Shown piece after piece: positions 1 to 12,282 of a stretch of DNA of 64,000 nt. The position numbers were made by a program, and so were the translations under genes. The notes under the pieces are model-generated. The model saw only the letters and a list, made by a program, of their open reading frames with translations. It made no database searches and was not told the DNA's origin. Position 1 is the stretch's first letter, and each line of letters opens with the position of its first letter. Source of the DNA: Rhytidiadelphus loreus (lineage: Eukaryota > Streptophyta > Bryopsida > Hypnales > Hylocomiaceae); contig OX344763.1 of NCBI GenBank assembly GCA_947034895.1, positions 17,515,001-17,579,000 of the forward strand, read 5' to 3'.

Positions 1-1613
1 ACGCATGAATGTGGAGAAGAATGGTATGTACTAACCCAACGCACCCACATCTTTTTCTTTTAAATTGTGAGACCAGGCACCCCATGGAGTATCACACTGC
101 AATGTGGGAGTTCAATGAAGGTGCCTCCGATTGTCACCCAAAAAATGGGTAGGGAAGGAGGTCGTTCTTTCCATGATAAAAAAACAACGTTCCTCAGTTT
201 TGGTTTTAAAAATGGAAGACCAGCATCCCGATTTGGAACTCTGAGCAATACAAGAGCCACGACCGGGTCTCTTGAAGCGGTTAAGGATATAGTAAAAACT
301 TTAAGCGGTTTAGGGTTCTCCTTCTCCCAAGTAGGAATGAATGCACATGCATCTTTTAGAAAAAATTGCAATATTGGCACCCCAAGTAATCCCTCTCGAT
401 ACCGAGAGTCCCCCACGAGGGAGCCAGTGTTGCAATTTTTTATATAAATGGGGAGCTAGTTTATACTTTACACTCCTACAAACCGAACCTATGAAATTCA
501 AAATTATTAAAAGCGTATAACTACGGAGCCTAACACAAAATGCCAAAGTCAAGTTAAATAAAATATTAGGTACAAAGTTGGGGGAGGCTAAAGTCGAGGA
601 ACTCAGCTACCAGGCTAGTTGATTTTAGTCTCTATAAACTTCCATTTTGAATCCATCCAAGGGTATAAGATACCTTCATTTGCCTGAATTGTGCATGTCT
701 TGTAGTGCTTAGAATACATGGACTTAGCTTGTAGAAAAATCATTATATATGAATTTAAATACAGATATAGTACTTCACAGAAGTAGACTACTAATTTGTA
801 GGCTTTTATATTGAAAGTCCATGCTTCTACATCAACACATATATAAGTGTAATACTTAATTCATCCACTAACAACATATTTGATGTTAATACTACCATTT
901 TAGGTAGTATTTTTCATCATCCCTCCCAATTCTAGTAGTTTCATCACTTCATCTATATTGAAGCTTGGTGCATGAATAAATTTGTCTTTCTTCTGGTCCA
1001 CCTTACACAAGTACCGGAAAATGTAATATAGATGTTTACAATTGACATATTTCCCTCGCTTCCCAATAGATGCAGACACCATACCAGTGAAATACAAGCA
1101 AGTACAAGTTGGAAATTGAAAATAATGACCTGATAGACCATGTGATGAGGTTCAACTCTTAATTGCAGGGTGATGACAATTCCGAGTCCCGGGTACGGCA
1201 AAATGTTCACACCAAGAATATTCCCTATAACATTACAGGCACTCTCTTAGTGGTTTCGGTGATCTTTAGTTGGCGCCTTCTCATTTCACTATAAGGGAAT
1301 GTTGTCATTTTCTATCAATTTGGACAATTTTTCTGTCAATTCGGACATTGTCTGTCAATTTGGATGTGTCAATTTGGATGTGTTAATTCGGATGTTGTTT
1401 TCTTGTCGTGTTTTTGCAAATGTTTTTTCCATTGCGGATGCATGGAAGCTTGTCAACGTGATGTCTTGCGTAAGTCCACTCTACAACTTCAAACAATTTT
1501 GAGGAAGTAAAGAGCCGTCACAGATTCAAGGAAAGTCGCTCTTGTAAGTGGAAGCCTGCCTCTTCAAAGAGAATAATCTTGTCGGAAGAGAGGGTTGTAT
1601 CCATTAGTACTAA
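1..1613. other. No supported gene
   Basis: Mostly AT-rich sequence. An open frame of 126 codons on the plus strand (67-447) and one of similar length on the minus strand overlap each other, and neither has a recognisable motif. I see no splice-supported exon, RNA gene or terminal repeat here. Short repeated phrases such as GTCAATTTGGA near 1310-1390 look like local slippage. Confidence 0.5.
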
Positions 1614-4172
1614 TCAAACATTCATGATTCTTGGTCGATGAAGAACATAAGACCTCTTGGGACCCATCACGCAACGTTTGATATCATCTGGACAAAACCA
1701 AAATTCATCTGTCTCTACTCTTGAACCTTTGAACTCGCGATTTTGACCTTTATAGGTGGAAGTAGCAGTAGGTTTAGAGCCCTTAGCTATGGTCATCTTG
1801 CGCTTCACCTCTGTTTGAGACTAAATGGCATGGCACTTCCTCTTTGATTTTACTAAAATGCGGGCAATATGACACTCAGAAGGGTCACAATCCGTCTCCA
1901 AAACGTGCTTTGCATGAAGAAAGCTTGGGGACTCCTCCACACCAACCATTGCAATTTCTGTCGACTTCAATTGTACTCTAGGATGAGAAAAATTTACCTT
2001 ATCCGGGCGATGAGAATCACCTTCAGACCCGTCTAGTTTTCATTTTGTTGACCCAAACACTTCCTCTCCTTCCAAATGTGGAACGCGTGTGTATACTTCC
2101 TCAGCACTAGGCATACTACACAAGGCATCAATAATTCTTTTTCCATCCATAGATGCTACTGCTCTCTTCAGCTTCAAGTCATGTTGTAAGGGTCTGAATC
2201 TAGATGGACCACCATTGAGGTACACTCAATAATTGGTCATTTGCATGAATGCTCGTATCCAATCATCACATGTCGCAACATATAAATCCGTACCACGTTT
2301 CCTGGATGCCTACAACCTCTTGTTGTGAATTGTTTCAGAGAAATTGCAGGATGGAATATCTGCTAACTCATCAGTTGATAGATCCTGCACAAGTGAGAAG
2401 AAGCGTATTAGAAACACTCCAAAGCTTATAGTGAAACTCCAAACAACAATGATTACAAAGAAATGAAAGAAAGAATTTAGGACTTATAGTTTCTATGAAG
2501 CCACCCTACTGACGGTATCTAAAATGCCAAAATACTAACCACAACTCAAGCTCCTTCAAACATTCCTTTGTTGTTGCACCAGAAGAATACCACTAGGCCT
2601 TAATTTGAAGGTACTTGCTCTCTATATTGTCAAGATTTTTTGCGTCTTTGTAATCTCTGTAGAGCTTGATGTGTTGATTCTGAAACTTGCACTTAATAAT
2701 TCTCTCTATGTGTTGCTTCATTAAAGTGGCCCAGTGGAAGAGGCAGGTGCGCTCTCGGTCCACCATCGTTACAGAAGGATCGTTGGAGCCGTAGACAATT
2801 CAAACAACATTCCAATTGGCTTGAGTGCTATCCACCATGAATCCTTTGAAATTTGGATTGGGTAAGCCATTCTTCTCTATAATTCTATTGAAACATCTCT
2901 ACATAATCACTTGTCCATTAGTGTCCTTTGATTGCATATCGACATATCGCAAACTGCAATAGTCATGACCTTATAGTAACTAGAATCATATACATGACAT
3001 GCAATTGTAGTCCAACTCTTGACATGCTTAACGTGGTCAAACATTAACCAACAGTTAGCAAGATCATCCCCTGGTTGCATTCGCCGTACAAGATCGACAC
3101 CGCTTCCGAGGTCGTCGACTAGCATTTTGAACAGGTACACCTTATCCTGACCTTGACTCGGAAACATGCTGTCGTGAATGAACTCCATCTTTGCTTGCTT
3201 CTTCATCGCAAGTAGCCGATCAATCTTCCTCCTCCAACTCCAGTACTACGAAAGGATGAAATGATATTTCTAACATTTGGTGAACTCAAGACTTGGAACT
3301 TGTCCATAACATCATCGAGTGTCTTGATCCTCAGTATTTCCTTTGGTCCATCACCTACGTGAACTAGGAAAGTGTCCAAGAATTCTTTGCTAGCAGCAAG
3401 AGCTATAGCAGAGGCTTTCGTTGTAGGTGTCTTCTCTACTTCTTTTGCAATGAGTCCTGATATTGTATTAATGGAATTTCGACAGAGACCATTAGCAACA
3501 GGGTGGTTATGAGTGCCTAAATGGATGCAAGCCCTCGACATATTAGCTGAACCTATGGCATAGTAAATTCTTCCGTCACAAAAATCAATACAAGTTGGTA
3601 GAAGTTTACAGACTTTGCAAACTAATGTTGAATCCTTTGGGGAAATGGACCCTACGTGGAAAGGAGTGCCCGTATTATTTGACCACTCAGTTTCATTTCT
3701 TTTGGAGCAATGTTTCAAGTAATCACACGCCTCATTCATGCATGTCAAGTAACCAACGCAAGTAGACTTCCTAAACTTCAGACCAAAATCATTGTGAATG
3801 TTTGAGGTCATAGTACGACACCAAGTATGACCGTCGTAACGTTTGTCCATGCCAGTCATGTTCTTTGAAGAACTACAGGATGCTAATGACCAACATGGTG
3901 GGAGCTCCAAGACAATGTCACTATTAAAACTAGTTGGGAGAAACTGAACTTTTTTGTATGACATAGACTCAAAATCAAGGGCAGCAAGCTCGTTTCTACA
4001 TCTTTGAATACTCCTTAGTCTCTTAAGACACTGCATAATACTAGCACATTGACGGTTTGTTGGATAAAGTGGCAGGCGGGAGAAGACAAACTTCTTACAC
4101 TACTATCTCGTCCGCCTACAAATTGGGTCGGTAGAACCTTTGCCACACTGTCAACAGAGCATGTAGAAGTGA
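1614..4172 (-). pseudogene. Decayed MULE-like transposase, main part
   Basis: Read on the minus strand, 4036-3203 encodes 277 residues with a cysteine/histidine cluster (CVGYLTCMNEACDYLKH, then CKVCKLLPTC and HLGTHNHPV) like the WRKY-GCM1/FAR1-type DNA-binding fingers of Mutator-like transposases. 3206-2907 continues with a WTTIACHVYDSSYYKVMTIA segment. Further down, a frame around 2520-2880 reads FMVDSTQANWNVV, stop, IVYGSNDP and DRERTCLFHW, the usual MULE core block. 2225-2040 and 1808-1614 look like the C-terminal part. Several frameshifts and stops break it. The TGA at 2801-2803 stands where a CGA arginine would be expected, and a TAG follows near 2610. The family assignment rests on motif memory, not a search. 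Confidence 0.6.
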
Positions 4173-4910
4173 AGGGTGATTGCAAGAAAGACCGGTCCTC
4201 TTTGGTGTCACAATTGAAGTGACTGAGTTGCCATCAATCATAACTTTCGGAAAATGAAGCCGATGGACTCATGGACTTGAAATTTTTATTGAAGATGGCT
4301 AACTGAGAAATCATGAGATTCATTATTTTTCATAAATTTTGAAAAATAATTTTATAATTAAATGTCAATTTAGCTAATTTGTCACACTTTGCGGTTTAGG
4401 GTTTTTTAGTATTGTGGAGCATCCAAAAATTATGGTGTTCACTTGAATTTTTTGTAGGTTGTTTCCACACTAGATGAGCATGTGTCCACCAAAGGGCATT
4501 CAAAAAAACACAATTCTTTGTCCTCAATATGCATGTGAATAGGGGTCCCTTGCGCATAGCACTCCAAACATTCATGATGGTTACTTTCAACTTCTAGTTA
4601 TTGGTGAAATGTAATCACTGTCAAGTCTTTACAAATGGCCAATTTTTAGTTTTTTTTATTCATGATTTTCTAATTATTATTAATTTATACTTAATTTTAT
4701 CTACTTTCTGTAACAAATTGTCATTTTTTTCAAATAGTATTGTTTCAGTATTATTAAGTACTCAAAAGTACTATTGGCCGTTGATTTTTCAGATCAACGG
4801 CTGAGATTGTTCCATTTTGTAATACTGTAGTACTCATAGTACTGAGCGCAAAAAATCGCAATTTTGGCAGAACGCTACCAAAATCTTTTGGTCTTTCTTG
4901 CAATCACCCT
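4173..4910. mobile_element. MITE-like element with 21-bp inverted ends
   Basis: The left end (4173-4193, beginning AGGGTGATTGCAAGAAAG) and the right end (4890-4910) are perfect 21-bp inverted repeats, 738 bp apart overall. The interior is AT-rich, has no convincing gene, and contains a hairpin at 4773-4801 (GCCGTTGAT...ATCAACGGC). It lies between two minus-strand coding blocks of a decayed transposase, so it probably inserted into that gene. I could not settle the target duplication. A more diverged relative may lie at 23213-23808. Confidence 0.65.
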
Positions 4911-5432
4911 AAAATAGTGACCAACATCTTTTGTCTCGTCCTTGGAATCGCTAGATAACTCGACAATAGGGCTTAAGAAATGCTTCTCATTGGAATTTCT
5001 AGAACTTTGACGATCTTTACTATTAGGGTGAAGTTGACCTTCAAACTCCACTTTCATAGCTCTGAACATCGGAATCTGGGCAGTAGATGCATCAGACAAG
5101 GGGGTAAGGATCTCGGTGGAGGCAGCCATAACATGAGCATTCAAACCAAATGCTCTGAACTAACCCACCAGTAAACTCTAGACATAACCATGTACATTGG
5201 TAGTTCTAGGTATAAGAATCGATTGAAGAAAAGTTCCCAAATGTGATTGAATCTCTTCTTCAATATAGATAGAAGAACCTTTAAAACCATAACGGACGTG
5301 AAGCAAGTCACTTGAAACATTGGCTAATCCATTAGAGTTGAGACGCAAAAGAAGAGGCACCTCATGACCGTTAGCTCTAATCAAAGCCATCTCGAAAATC
5401 AGAAAAGAAAGTGAGTTGGCCGAAATCCACAA
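4911..5432 (-). pseudogene. Possible N-terminal part of the MULE-like gene
   Basis: One minus-strand frame runs from 5432 to 4911 with two stop codons near 5150-5177. It encodes a segment starting near MALIRANGHEVPLLLRLNSN and later a hydrophilic part ending DETKDVGHYF, exactly where the MITE-like element begins. The frame continuity and the position upstream of the finger domain suggest it is the 5' part of the broken transposase gene. I do not recognise the sequence itself, so the link is inference from position. Confidence 0.3.
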
Positions 5433-6529
5433 TATATGTCACTACTACTAAGGACGGAATTTGAAGGATAATTAAGGTTAGTGTAGTAGTGCCATTTCAT
5501 CTTGAATGGTAGATGGCGTCAGGTTTAATGAATTCACTATACTGAAGTCGGTTACCAAAAACTATTTATAAGATATCTCTTAATTAAAGGAAATCTGCAC
5601 AAATCTTCCATGAAAGATACAACAGAAGGAAATTATGAAATAGGAAAATCTCAAAATCTTATAGAAGCTCTTAGCATTGTCTAAGCAATAAGTTCAAATT
5701 CAAACGAAGTAGTGGTTCAAAAAAATTATTTCAAGCTCATCAATCATACAAAACAAAGCCATTTTTTGTCAGTTCCTAACACTCTCTAGAATTTAAGAGT
5801 CGTCAAAATATAGAATTCATACATGTACCCACGAAGTTATATTTAAATCCTTTAAGGAATAAATCCACAGAGATCAACAATATTTAAACCGATATATTTA
5901 CTAAATTTTTTATCTCATTTGTAGTCAAATATGGCCATCTCCGTGATTGAGCATGTCACCCCACTTCAATATAAATAGTCTATGCTAAACTCAACAAAGT
6001 CTCTTACTTTGTGCAGTCACAGCATTCTCATCGTCATTGATCTTGACCATCTCAGTCTAACATGGTTCATATTAGCTTATCAGAAGAGATAAATGCCATC
6101 TAGTTTAGGAGAATCAAGTCTGTTCAAGGCCTCAAGTCTAGGGTAAAGGGCAAAAAGAAGAGTAGTAGTTCTAAAGAGCTGAGGAGGTCTAGAATGAATA
6201 GGCAAAAAGCAATACGCAGAGTTGTACATATTCCAAAAGAGAATGTGGTAGAGGTTGATATTTTCCAGGAGAGATCAAGTATTGCAAATTCGGGAGGTGT
6301 CATGCATGTAGACACTGCAATTCAACAATCCGATGAGGTAGACAATGACGAAGTAATTTTACAACACAGTCACCATATACGCCTTGTAAGTGAAACACGC
6401 ATCATTTACATTGGCTTCTGCAATTCTTAGAAGCTACTCATGTCCGAAATAAATTTGGAAATTGTCCATGAAATTAATGTGACCCTAATATACAATTAAT
6501 TAATAAAATCAAAAATTCAATATTGTATC
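5433..6529. other. AT-rich, no supported gene
   Basis: A 78-codon plus-strand frame at 6194-6430 (MNRQKAIRRVVHIPKENVVE...) has reasonable amino-acid composition but no recognisable domain, no upstream exon I can define and no homologue in the window. I do not call it a gene. Confidence 0.4.
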
Positions 6530-6970
6530 CGGTTGGATTATCACATCGGACAAGTCGCCTGTCCGCCTACCTGTTTGACTCGCTCGTCCGATTGACCTGG
6601 CTGCCCGTCCGAAGTAGTCAACATATAATTGACTTTCTGACATGGTAAAAACATGCTGACGTGGAGTTATCAGCATGCCACATAGCTGCTAGAGTAGGGG
6701 CGGTGACTTCATTTGGGTGAGCGGGGACGCGTATAAGGATAAGGACACTAGTCTGTTAGGGCGGGGATGTTTGATAGGCAGGGACTCAAGATAGGTATGG
6801 ACGGTGACACGTGTCTGGGCGGTGACGCATGTATGGGCAGAAACTGGAAACTGGACAGGCGCAGACGTATAAGGGGGCGAAAACGTTAGTCAGGTGGGGC
6901 GGGGACTCATAGTGGGTGGAGGCTAAATTTTGGTATGGGCAAAGACGTTGAGCACGGTTTAGGGTTTTTG
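6530..6970. repeat. Degenerate GC-rich motif cluster (GCGGTGACG/GCGGGGACG)
   Basis: In an AT-rich setting, variants of GGGCGGTGACG and GCGGGGACG recur at roughly 15-40 bp spacing between 6695 and 6960, for example near 6695, 6720, 6759, 6805, 6821 and 6898. Just before them, 6540-6610 has CGTCCG/TGTCCG-type motifs. It resembles the short-motif arrays of the hAT elements elsewhere in the window but uses another word, so it may be the remnant of a further family. No terminal repeat could be assigned. Confidence 0.45.
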
Positions 6971-7990
6971 GTGAGGCACGGATGTATTAGATCATTTGGA
7001 GTTGTACAAGATTTAGGAAAAAAATAATAAGTAGAAAGAAATATAGAGTGAATCAAAATACTAAATTGTTAAGAACTTAATTATGAAATTAGAAAATGCC
7101 AATCCCAATGGTTCCAATGTTGTAATACACAATCTACATCCTACGATTCTATTTTTTTTCCAAATATATTGAAAATTGAGTTAACCCCTAAAGTTCCAAG
7201 GCTATTTTTCTACCCAAACCACTCAAAACTACCACTTTTGCTATGTTCACCTATGAAATGAATTTTTAAAATATTTTTTAGAATCTAACTATAGGATCTT
7301 GTTCTACACTTATCTTAGATCACGTGACAAAAAATTTTGTGATTTTTGACCGTATAGATTGAAAGATATTAGCATTCAAAGTGGAAGAAAAAAATTCTTT
7401 CAAGAAGTTGCTATGATTGATCGCAAAACAAGAAACTCCATAACTTTCACATAACTAATCCAAATGTCATGAACCAAAGCTTTCCATTTAGAAGAAAATA
7501 TAATATACAAGAAAAAAAATATTTAAAATTTTATATCAATTTTTGGTGGATATTTTTTGCTTCTGAGTCCCCCCCATTTTGAAGTTATTGTGGTATAATT
7601 TTTGCTCCTGGGCACCGATTGGAATAAAAATTATATTCTTGGAAAGCTCATAAGTTTATCTATTTTATGAAAAAGTTTCAAAAAGTTTCAATAAAAATTT
7701 AAATCATAAGAGTTTGCCGAAAATCAATTTTGTCCCCCGTAGGGACAATGGGACTTTAACCCTTGAGCGCCCAGCCCATGTTCACAAAAATCCAAACCTT
7801 TCTATACTCATTTCAATTAAGCTATCCCCTAAAAAAAGATCTACACTAATTGACCGTACTGATTGATAGTAGAGACATGTCCAAAGATACATGGAGAAGG
7901 ACACGTCCTTTGACCGTACCATTGAAAAGATTATAAGAGTCAAACAAGGACATCTTTCAAAAATGGAGAGGCCATATTTTGGCCCCTCGG
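6971..7990. other. AT-rich, nothing recognised
   Basis: Low-complexity A/T-rich sequence with no open frame that looks coding. It directly precedes the left end of the truncated element I copy at 7991. Confidence 0.5.
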
Positions 7991-8201
7991 CAAGGTTGAC
8001 AGGGCGTCCGGACGTCCGTGGGCGCTGACCCCAGGACGTATTTTGACATACTTGGCGGTAGATGGCGTCCGACCGCTGGACGGGCGGATGGCCGATTCTT
8101 CCGACGGAACAGGAGTGGACGGCCCGACGGAGCAGGAGCAGACAGGCCGACGAAGTAGGAGCGAACGGCCCGACGGAACAGGAGCGGACTAGCGACCGGA
8201 T

Positions 8202-8562
8202 CAGGGTTGTCATGTCTGACATATTTTTGAGTTTTGGCGTCGTGTATGACGTCTGACGTCGCATGTCGCGTGTCACGAAGTGTCGAGTTTACTAGACATG
8301 TTGTCGAGTAGGGCCATTTTCACAACCAAAAAAACTTTGAAATCTCACTATAATTATGAACTTGAATTTAAAATGTTATGTGTATTTATTAAATTGAGAC
8401 ACTGTATAAGAATAAGACTTGAATATGTCAAAATCGTAAATAAAGGAGGATTTTTTTTAAAGTCAACTTGACGTTTGGTCAACTTGACGTCGCGCGGGCT
8501 CTACTAGACGTCGCGCAACGTCTGTCTGTCGCGGTGTCGCAATGTCGCAGTGTATAACCCTG
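8202..8562. mobile_element. Small non-autonomous hAT-like element (family 4)
   Basis: The ends are CAGGGTT...AACCCTG, and the element is flanked by a perfect 8-bp target duplication GACCGGAT at 8194-8201 and 8563-8570. That is the size typical of hAT insertions. The 361-bp body has no gene. Both sides are rich in GTCGCG and GACGTCGCG words around an AT-rich middle. It interrupts the motif array of element I copy A. The first 105 bp or so recur at 54059-54165. Confidence 0.88.
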
Positions 8563-8570
8563 GACCGGAT

Positions 8571-8885
8571 CTCCGTTTGCCCGTCAGGGGCCCGTCCGCT
8601 TTTGACGGTGATCGTGCGATGTGACGGATGCCGATTTTCTACCGCTCGATTTTGCCGTCCGCCTGTGTGCCGTCCGATGCTCCTGTACATGGATTCATGC
8701 CGTCCGACTGCATAAATAGCGGAGAGCACGGCTTATTTTGCCACAATCGTTTCCCTTGCGAAGTGGGTGATCTAGTGCCTAAGGCTCTATGCGCCTCTTC
8801 CGTTTTGGTGTACAAATGATTGTGATCGAATTCTAAATTGTTTCAAGTGTAAGTGCGAATCATTAATCATTTAAGTAAGCTTACC
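8571..8885 (+). promoter_or_regulatory. Motif array and TATA box before the CKKY gene, copy A
   Basis: CCGTCC and CGTCCG words occur repeatedly at 8580-8710. A TATA-like CATAAATA lies at 8711-8718, about 170 bp before the ATG at 8886. The same arrangement is found in the intact element (TATA rc at 42559-42566). Promoter function is inferred from position and composition. Confidence 0.5.
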
Positions 8886-9994
8886 ATGCCTCGCGATAAC
8901 AAATTGAAGTCCAGTAAGAAGGGCAAATCCCAAGACATAAATTGGGATGATTGGGAAAACCAAATGTGCATAGCTGAACCGGGATGGGAAGAAGAGCCCA
9001 AAAAATCTTGGGACTGCACAACGTGCAAGAAGTACATCAAAATGACGCACCTCTCCAAAATGTGGTCAAGAGAACGCGCAAAGGTGCAAGTTCGCCATTG
9101 GGAAGGACAAATTTCCACATGCCAAAGCAAACACTTTGTTCATCGATACGAGGAAGTAACACGTTCAGCTCAAATACGGGACTCCAAACCGAATTTAATG
9201 AACTATTCCAACATGACCATGGTTTGGGCGGAGATTGTACTCCACAAAGATGTAGATTGGCAGCTTGGCGCACAATTTACGGAAAAGATGTTACTCACTT
9301 GAATCGCAGTGATGCGGTACTTTATACCAGTTGGACTAGATCGAGCGATTGCATGCCAGAGTGGTCTAATCGAGGCCAGTTTGGATTTCCACTGGTTGTA
9401 TTGCCGGATGCAGAAGATGAATGGTCAAATGATGATCATGAGAAAGACACTCCAACACCCGCGAGGATGGAAGAGAGGCACGAGCGTACAGAAGATCAGG
9501 AGGACATTCAATACCAACAAGAAATGCGAGAGGCAATGCAAAGAAGCCTAGCGGACCGTGGTCGACAATATGGCCATCATGGGGTGTACAGACCCGATCA
9601 TAGTGCATATGGCTCACAAGATACCCGAAGTATTTCACACTACGGTAATGACCCTCAAGGGGGTTATCACAGCTCAAGGACAAGCCACGGAACCACGCAT
9701 GATTTTGAAGGTAACCAAGGAGGCTCCCAATACAACTTTACGTCTACTGGAGGTGCTTCTCATGGACCTCAAGGAGGCCCTTCTTATGGCGGTTCAACTC
9801 AAAGAGCATCTACCCACAATGATTCAATTCCTCCTCCAACTTTTGGAGGTCCATACCAAGGAAATTATGGACAAGCAAGTGGGCAAAACAAATATGGAGA
9901 CGACTACTATGGCGGAGGACCATTTCTCAATGTTTATAGGTCTAGTGGTACAGGCCCAAGCCAAAAAGATGACACCGAATCAGAATCTGAGTGA
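8886..9994 (+). CDS. CKKY-domain accessory protein of element I, copy A (two frames)
   Basis: The ATG at 8886 starts MPRDNKLKSSKKGKSQDINW. The first frame holds a cysteine-rich block WDCTTCKKYIKMTHLSKMW followed by HFVHRY and VWAEIVLHKDVDW, and ends at a TGA near 9300. A second frame, open from 8984, continues from about 9275 with a polar tail rich in G, Y, S, Q and H and ends DDTESESE at 9994. The N-terminal block resembles the start of the RING protein of the intact element. The homologous positions there (VDW... then NRKDIPDLY) align with the first frame followed by the second (NRSDAVLY), so the true product probably switches frame between 9270 and 9300. The same overlap is present, unchanged, in copy B. 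A short intron, an ancestral indel or -1 frameshifting could explain it. Function unknown; binding of zinc or nucleic acid is a guess. Confidence 0.6.
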
Positions 9995-11008
9995 AGTAGA
10001 TTGGACTATTGGACATTTGTAAGATTGTAGTTGTTGTCTCACAATACAATCAAGTGGTTGTAATCTCTTGCCACATGATATAGAAAGTGACAAGCATGAT
10101 ACAAAGATGTTGGCTCTTAACAAATAGTATTTTTCTATTTGTAAATTATGAATAAAATATATTGTAATTAAGCCCTAAAGCCCTATGGATGTTTTTAGAA
10201 AAATGGATTTGTTCGGACCACTTTTACTTTATGTACCGTAGAAAAACATAAACATCAATTTTTTTTGGGAATTTAAACATAGTATGTTGTACATAACTTA
10301 TTTGAGAGCATAGCGCAAAAATTTCAAAAATTTAGACCGCATGGATTGGAAGATATGGCATTCTAAGCATTGCATTTGAAATTGAGAACGCCTTTAATCT
10401 CAAACAAAATTTGCTTAAAGAATTTTTTACAAATTAAAATCTGGAATTTTGGTTTAATTTACAAGACCACAACCCAATTATGCTTTGGATTTTTAATTTC
10501 ATTTAGGTTTCTAGAATAATGAACTGAAAATTGATTCATGGAGTTCGGCACTTAAGCTTCTCCTAAACAAAATCAACTTTGCAAAACAACATATTATATA
10601 ATTGTATTATTTCAATACAAATGGTGTTGTTACTTTGTTGCCCTCCAATGAAAATTTGTTTGTTCTCTTGCATGTGCCATGTACATTTACATGATAGATC
10701 ATACAATTTAGCACACCACCTTGCCAACCTAGGTGGCTAGGTACCCAACAATCCAACATCAATGATCCATGAAAAAGAAGAACTCCAAGTCTACATTTCT
10801 CATCCACCCAAAAAAGATGTTTTGTATATAAATAGTTTGTGTTCCGAAAAATACAAAATGTTCAAAATGGAAAGCCAATTTCACATATATTGGCATACAT
10901 TGAAGGTGCATATATATTCTATAGTTAGCACACATAGTAACATACATCTTCACCGATACATTTATCGTTACTTCTATAATCTATAGTACTATGTAGCACA
11001 TTCATATA
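9995..11008. other. AT-rich spacer between convergent genes, copy A
   Basis: This about 1 kb AT-rich spacer corresponds to 41282-40259 of the intact element and separates the 3' ends of the CKKY gene and the kinase gene. No coding frame is supported. It probably contains both 3' untranslated regions. Confidence 0.6.
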
Positions 11009-12282
11009 CTAATATGAGTGACGGAAGTGGTCATCTAGAATAGGCCAATTGTAAGAATTAGTAAATCGTTGGATGATTTCGGAAAAACTTCCACGCTCCG
11101 CAATCACTGGATTGCAAAGGCGATCCAAGTAGAGGTGAAATACCCTTGCCAAATCGTGGTGGCTAAACCTCGTATGTCCTTCATTTTCACGATAAAGCGA
11201 TGTATAGGCCTCTGACATGCATAGTTTGTTGATCCATTGAGCTATTCGACCAACAGCATATTCCTCCGATTTACGTGACAAAGTTGAAATCATTTCCACA
11301 TCCGCATCTTCGCGGTGCATGTATGCAATTGAAGGGTCCACCCACCACCTTTGGTTTAAAGCTGCATCCCGATTTGCCGCAGATGTGAACGTATACAAAG
11401 ACTTCATTGGTTCAGTACGAACCGTAGACATGCCCCAATCACAAACTCCAATGTAAACACGTGATTCATCCTCAGGAAAGTGAAACATGATATTGTCGGG
11501 AGAAATATCATTGTGTAGATGACCAGCATTGTAGACCGCATTCATGATATGCACCAATGCCCATGCCAACTCGATGCGCTTCTTTCTCCATCGACCAAGA
11601 CGAAAAGCTTGAATCACCTCTTCGGGCGTTGGTCGTGAATAAGACAATCGAATGGCAATGTAATCTGAATAATCATTATCGAGGATCAACATTTGCCGCA
11701 ATGTACCACCATTCCACCAATATGCATACCCTTCATTGTTTGTTGCATGGACAGCGGCAAACCGAATAACTCCGTCATGTGGAATCCTCACTGCCATTGA
11801 TTCGTTTTGGTGCTCCAACTTCGCAAGTTGAGGACGAATCTGTTGTTGATGAGATATCTTTGCAGCAAATTCCCAAAATGACGGAATCTCATGACATCCT
11901 TCAATTCGAACCCTGCGAATTGTTGTGTATCCGCCCTTCAAGATTTTGTCATCTTGTAGAATCACCCTTGCTGTGTCTGGTAGTGCTATGAGATGCCGTC
12001 GTCCACGTTGCAATTCTACATCTCCCTCATTTGAAGTCCACCAACCCAATGACCCTCGCCGATTCTGTCTCTTTGCAAACGGAGCGCAACGACGAACAAA
12101 CAAGTCAGCTTTGAGAATGACTTGTTCAAAGCTTTCATCACTTGTACGGTGTTCCCTCTCGTATTTTTCTAGGATCACCTTCGAATTCCACAATGCGTCT
12201 TGCACCTTGTTCTTCAGAAATTGTTGGAAGCCTTTCTTCTCCATTTCATGAATCCATTCTGGAACGTTTAGAGCATCCATGG
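11009..12282 (-). pseudogene. Kinase-like gene of element I, copy A, 5'-truncated
   Basis: Read on the minus strand, this encodes about 424 residues matching the intact kinase gene at 38985-40258, with roughly two dozen substitutions and no stop. The kinase marks are kept: a glycine-poor loop (KGGYTTIRRVRIEG), a lysine in FAAKIS, the catalytic loop HLHNDISPDNIMFHF, and CDWGMS in place of DFG. Homology ends at about 12282. Upstream the frame stays open to 12535, but that part is unrelated to the intact N terminus, so the gene lost its start and about 60-75 residues. The open frame over the retained part suggests either recent truncation or past selection on the family. Confidence 0.8.

Larger units (their letters stand above)
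7991..12282 (+). mobile_element. Truncated copy of element I (copy A)
   Basis: This segment matches the right part of the 14.7 kb hAT element (42947 down to about 38990), read in the opposite orientation. The end reads CAAGGTTGAC, one base from the intact CAGGGTTGAC end. It is followed by the same CpG-rich motifs, the CKKY-domain gene, the AT-rich spacer and the kinase-like gene. The match stops abruptly at about 12282, inside the kinase gene, so the remaining two genes and the other end are absent. A 361-bp family-4 element (8202-8562) is nested in it. No target duplication can be tested because one end is missing. Confidence 0.85.

Noticed and set aside
9558..10022. A 154-codon frame antiphase to the CKKY gene tail (and 41255-41719)
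   Set aside because: Shadow of the second frame of the CKKY gene; the true tail has the conserved acidic end and the homologous order.
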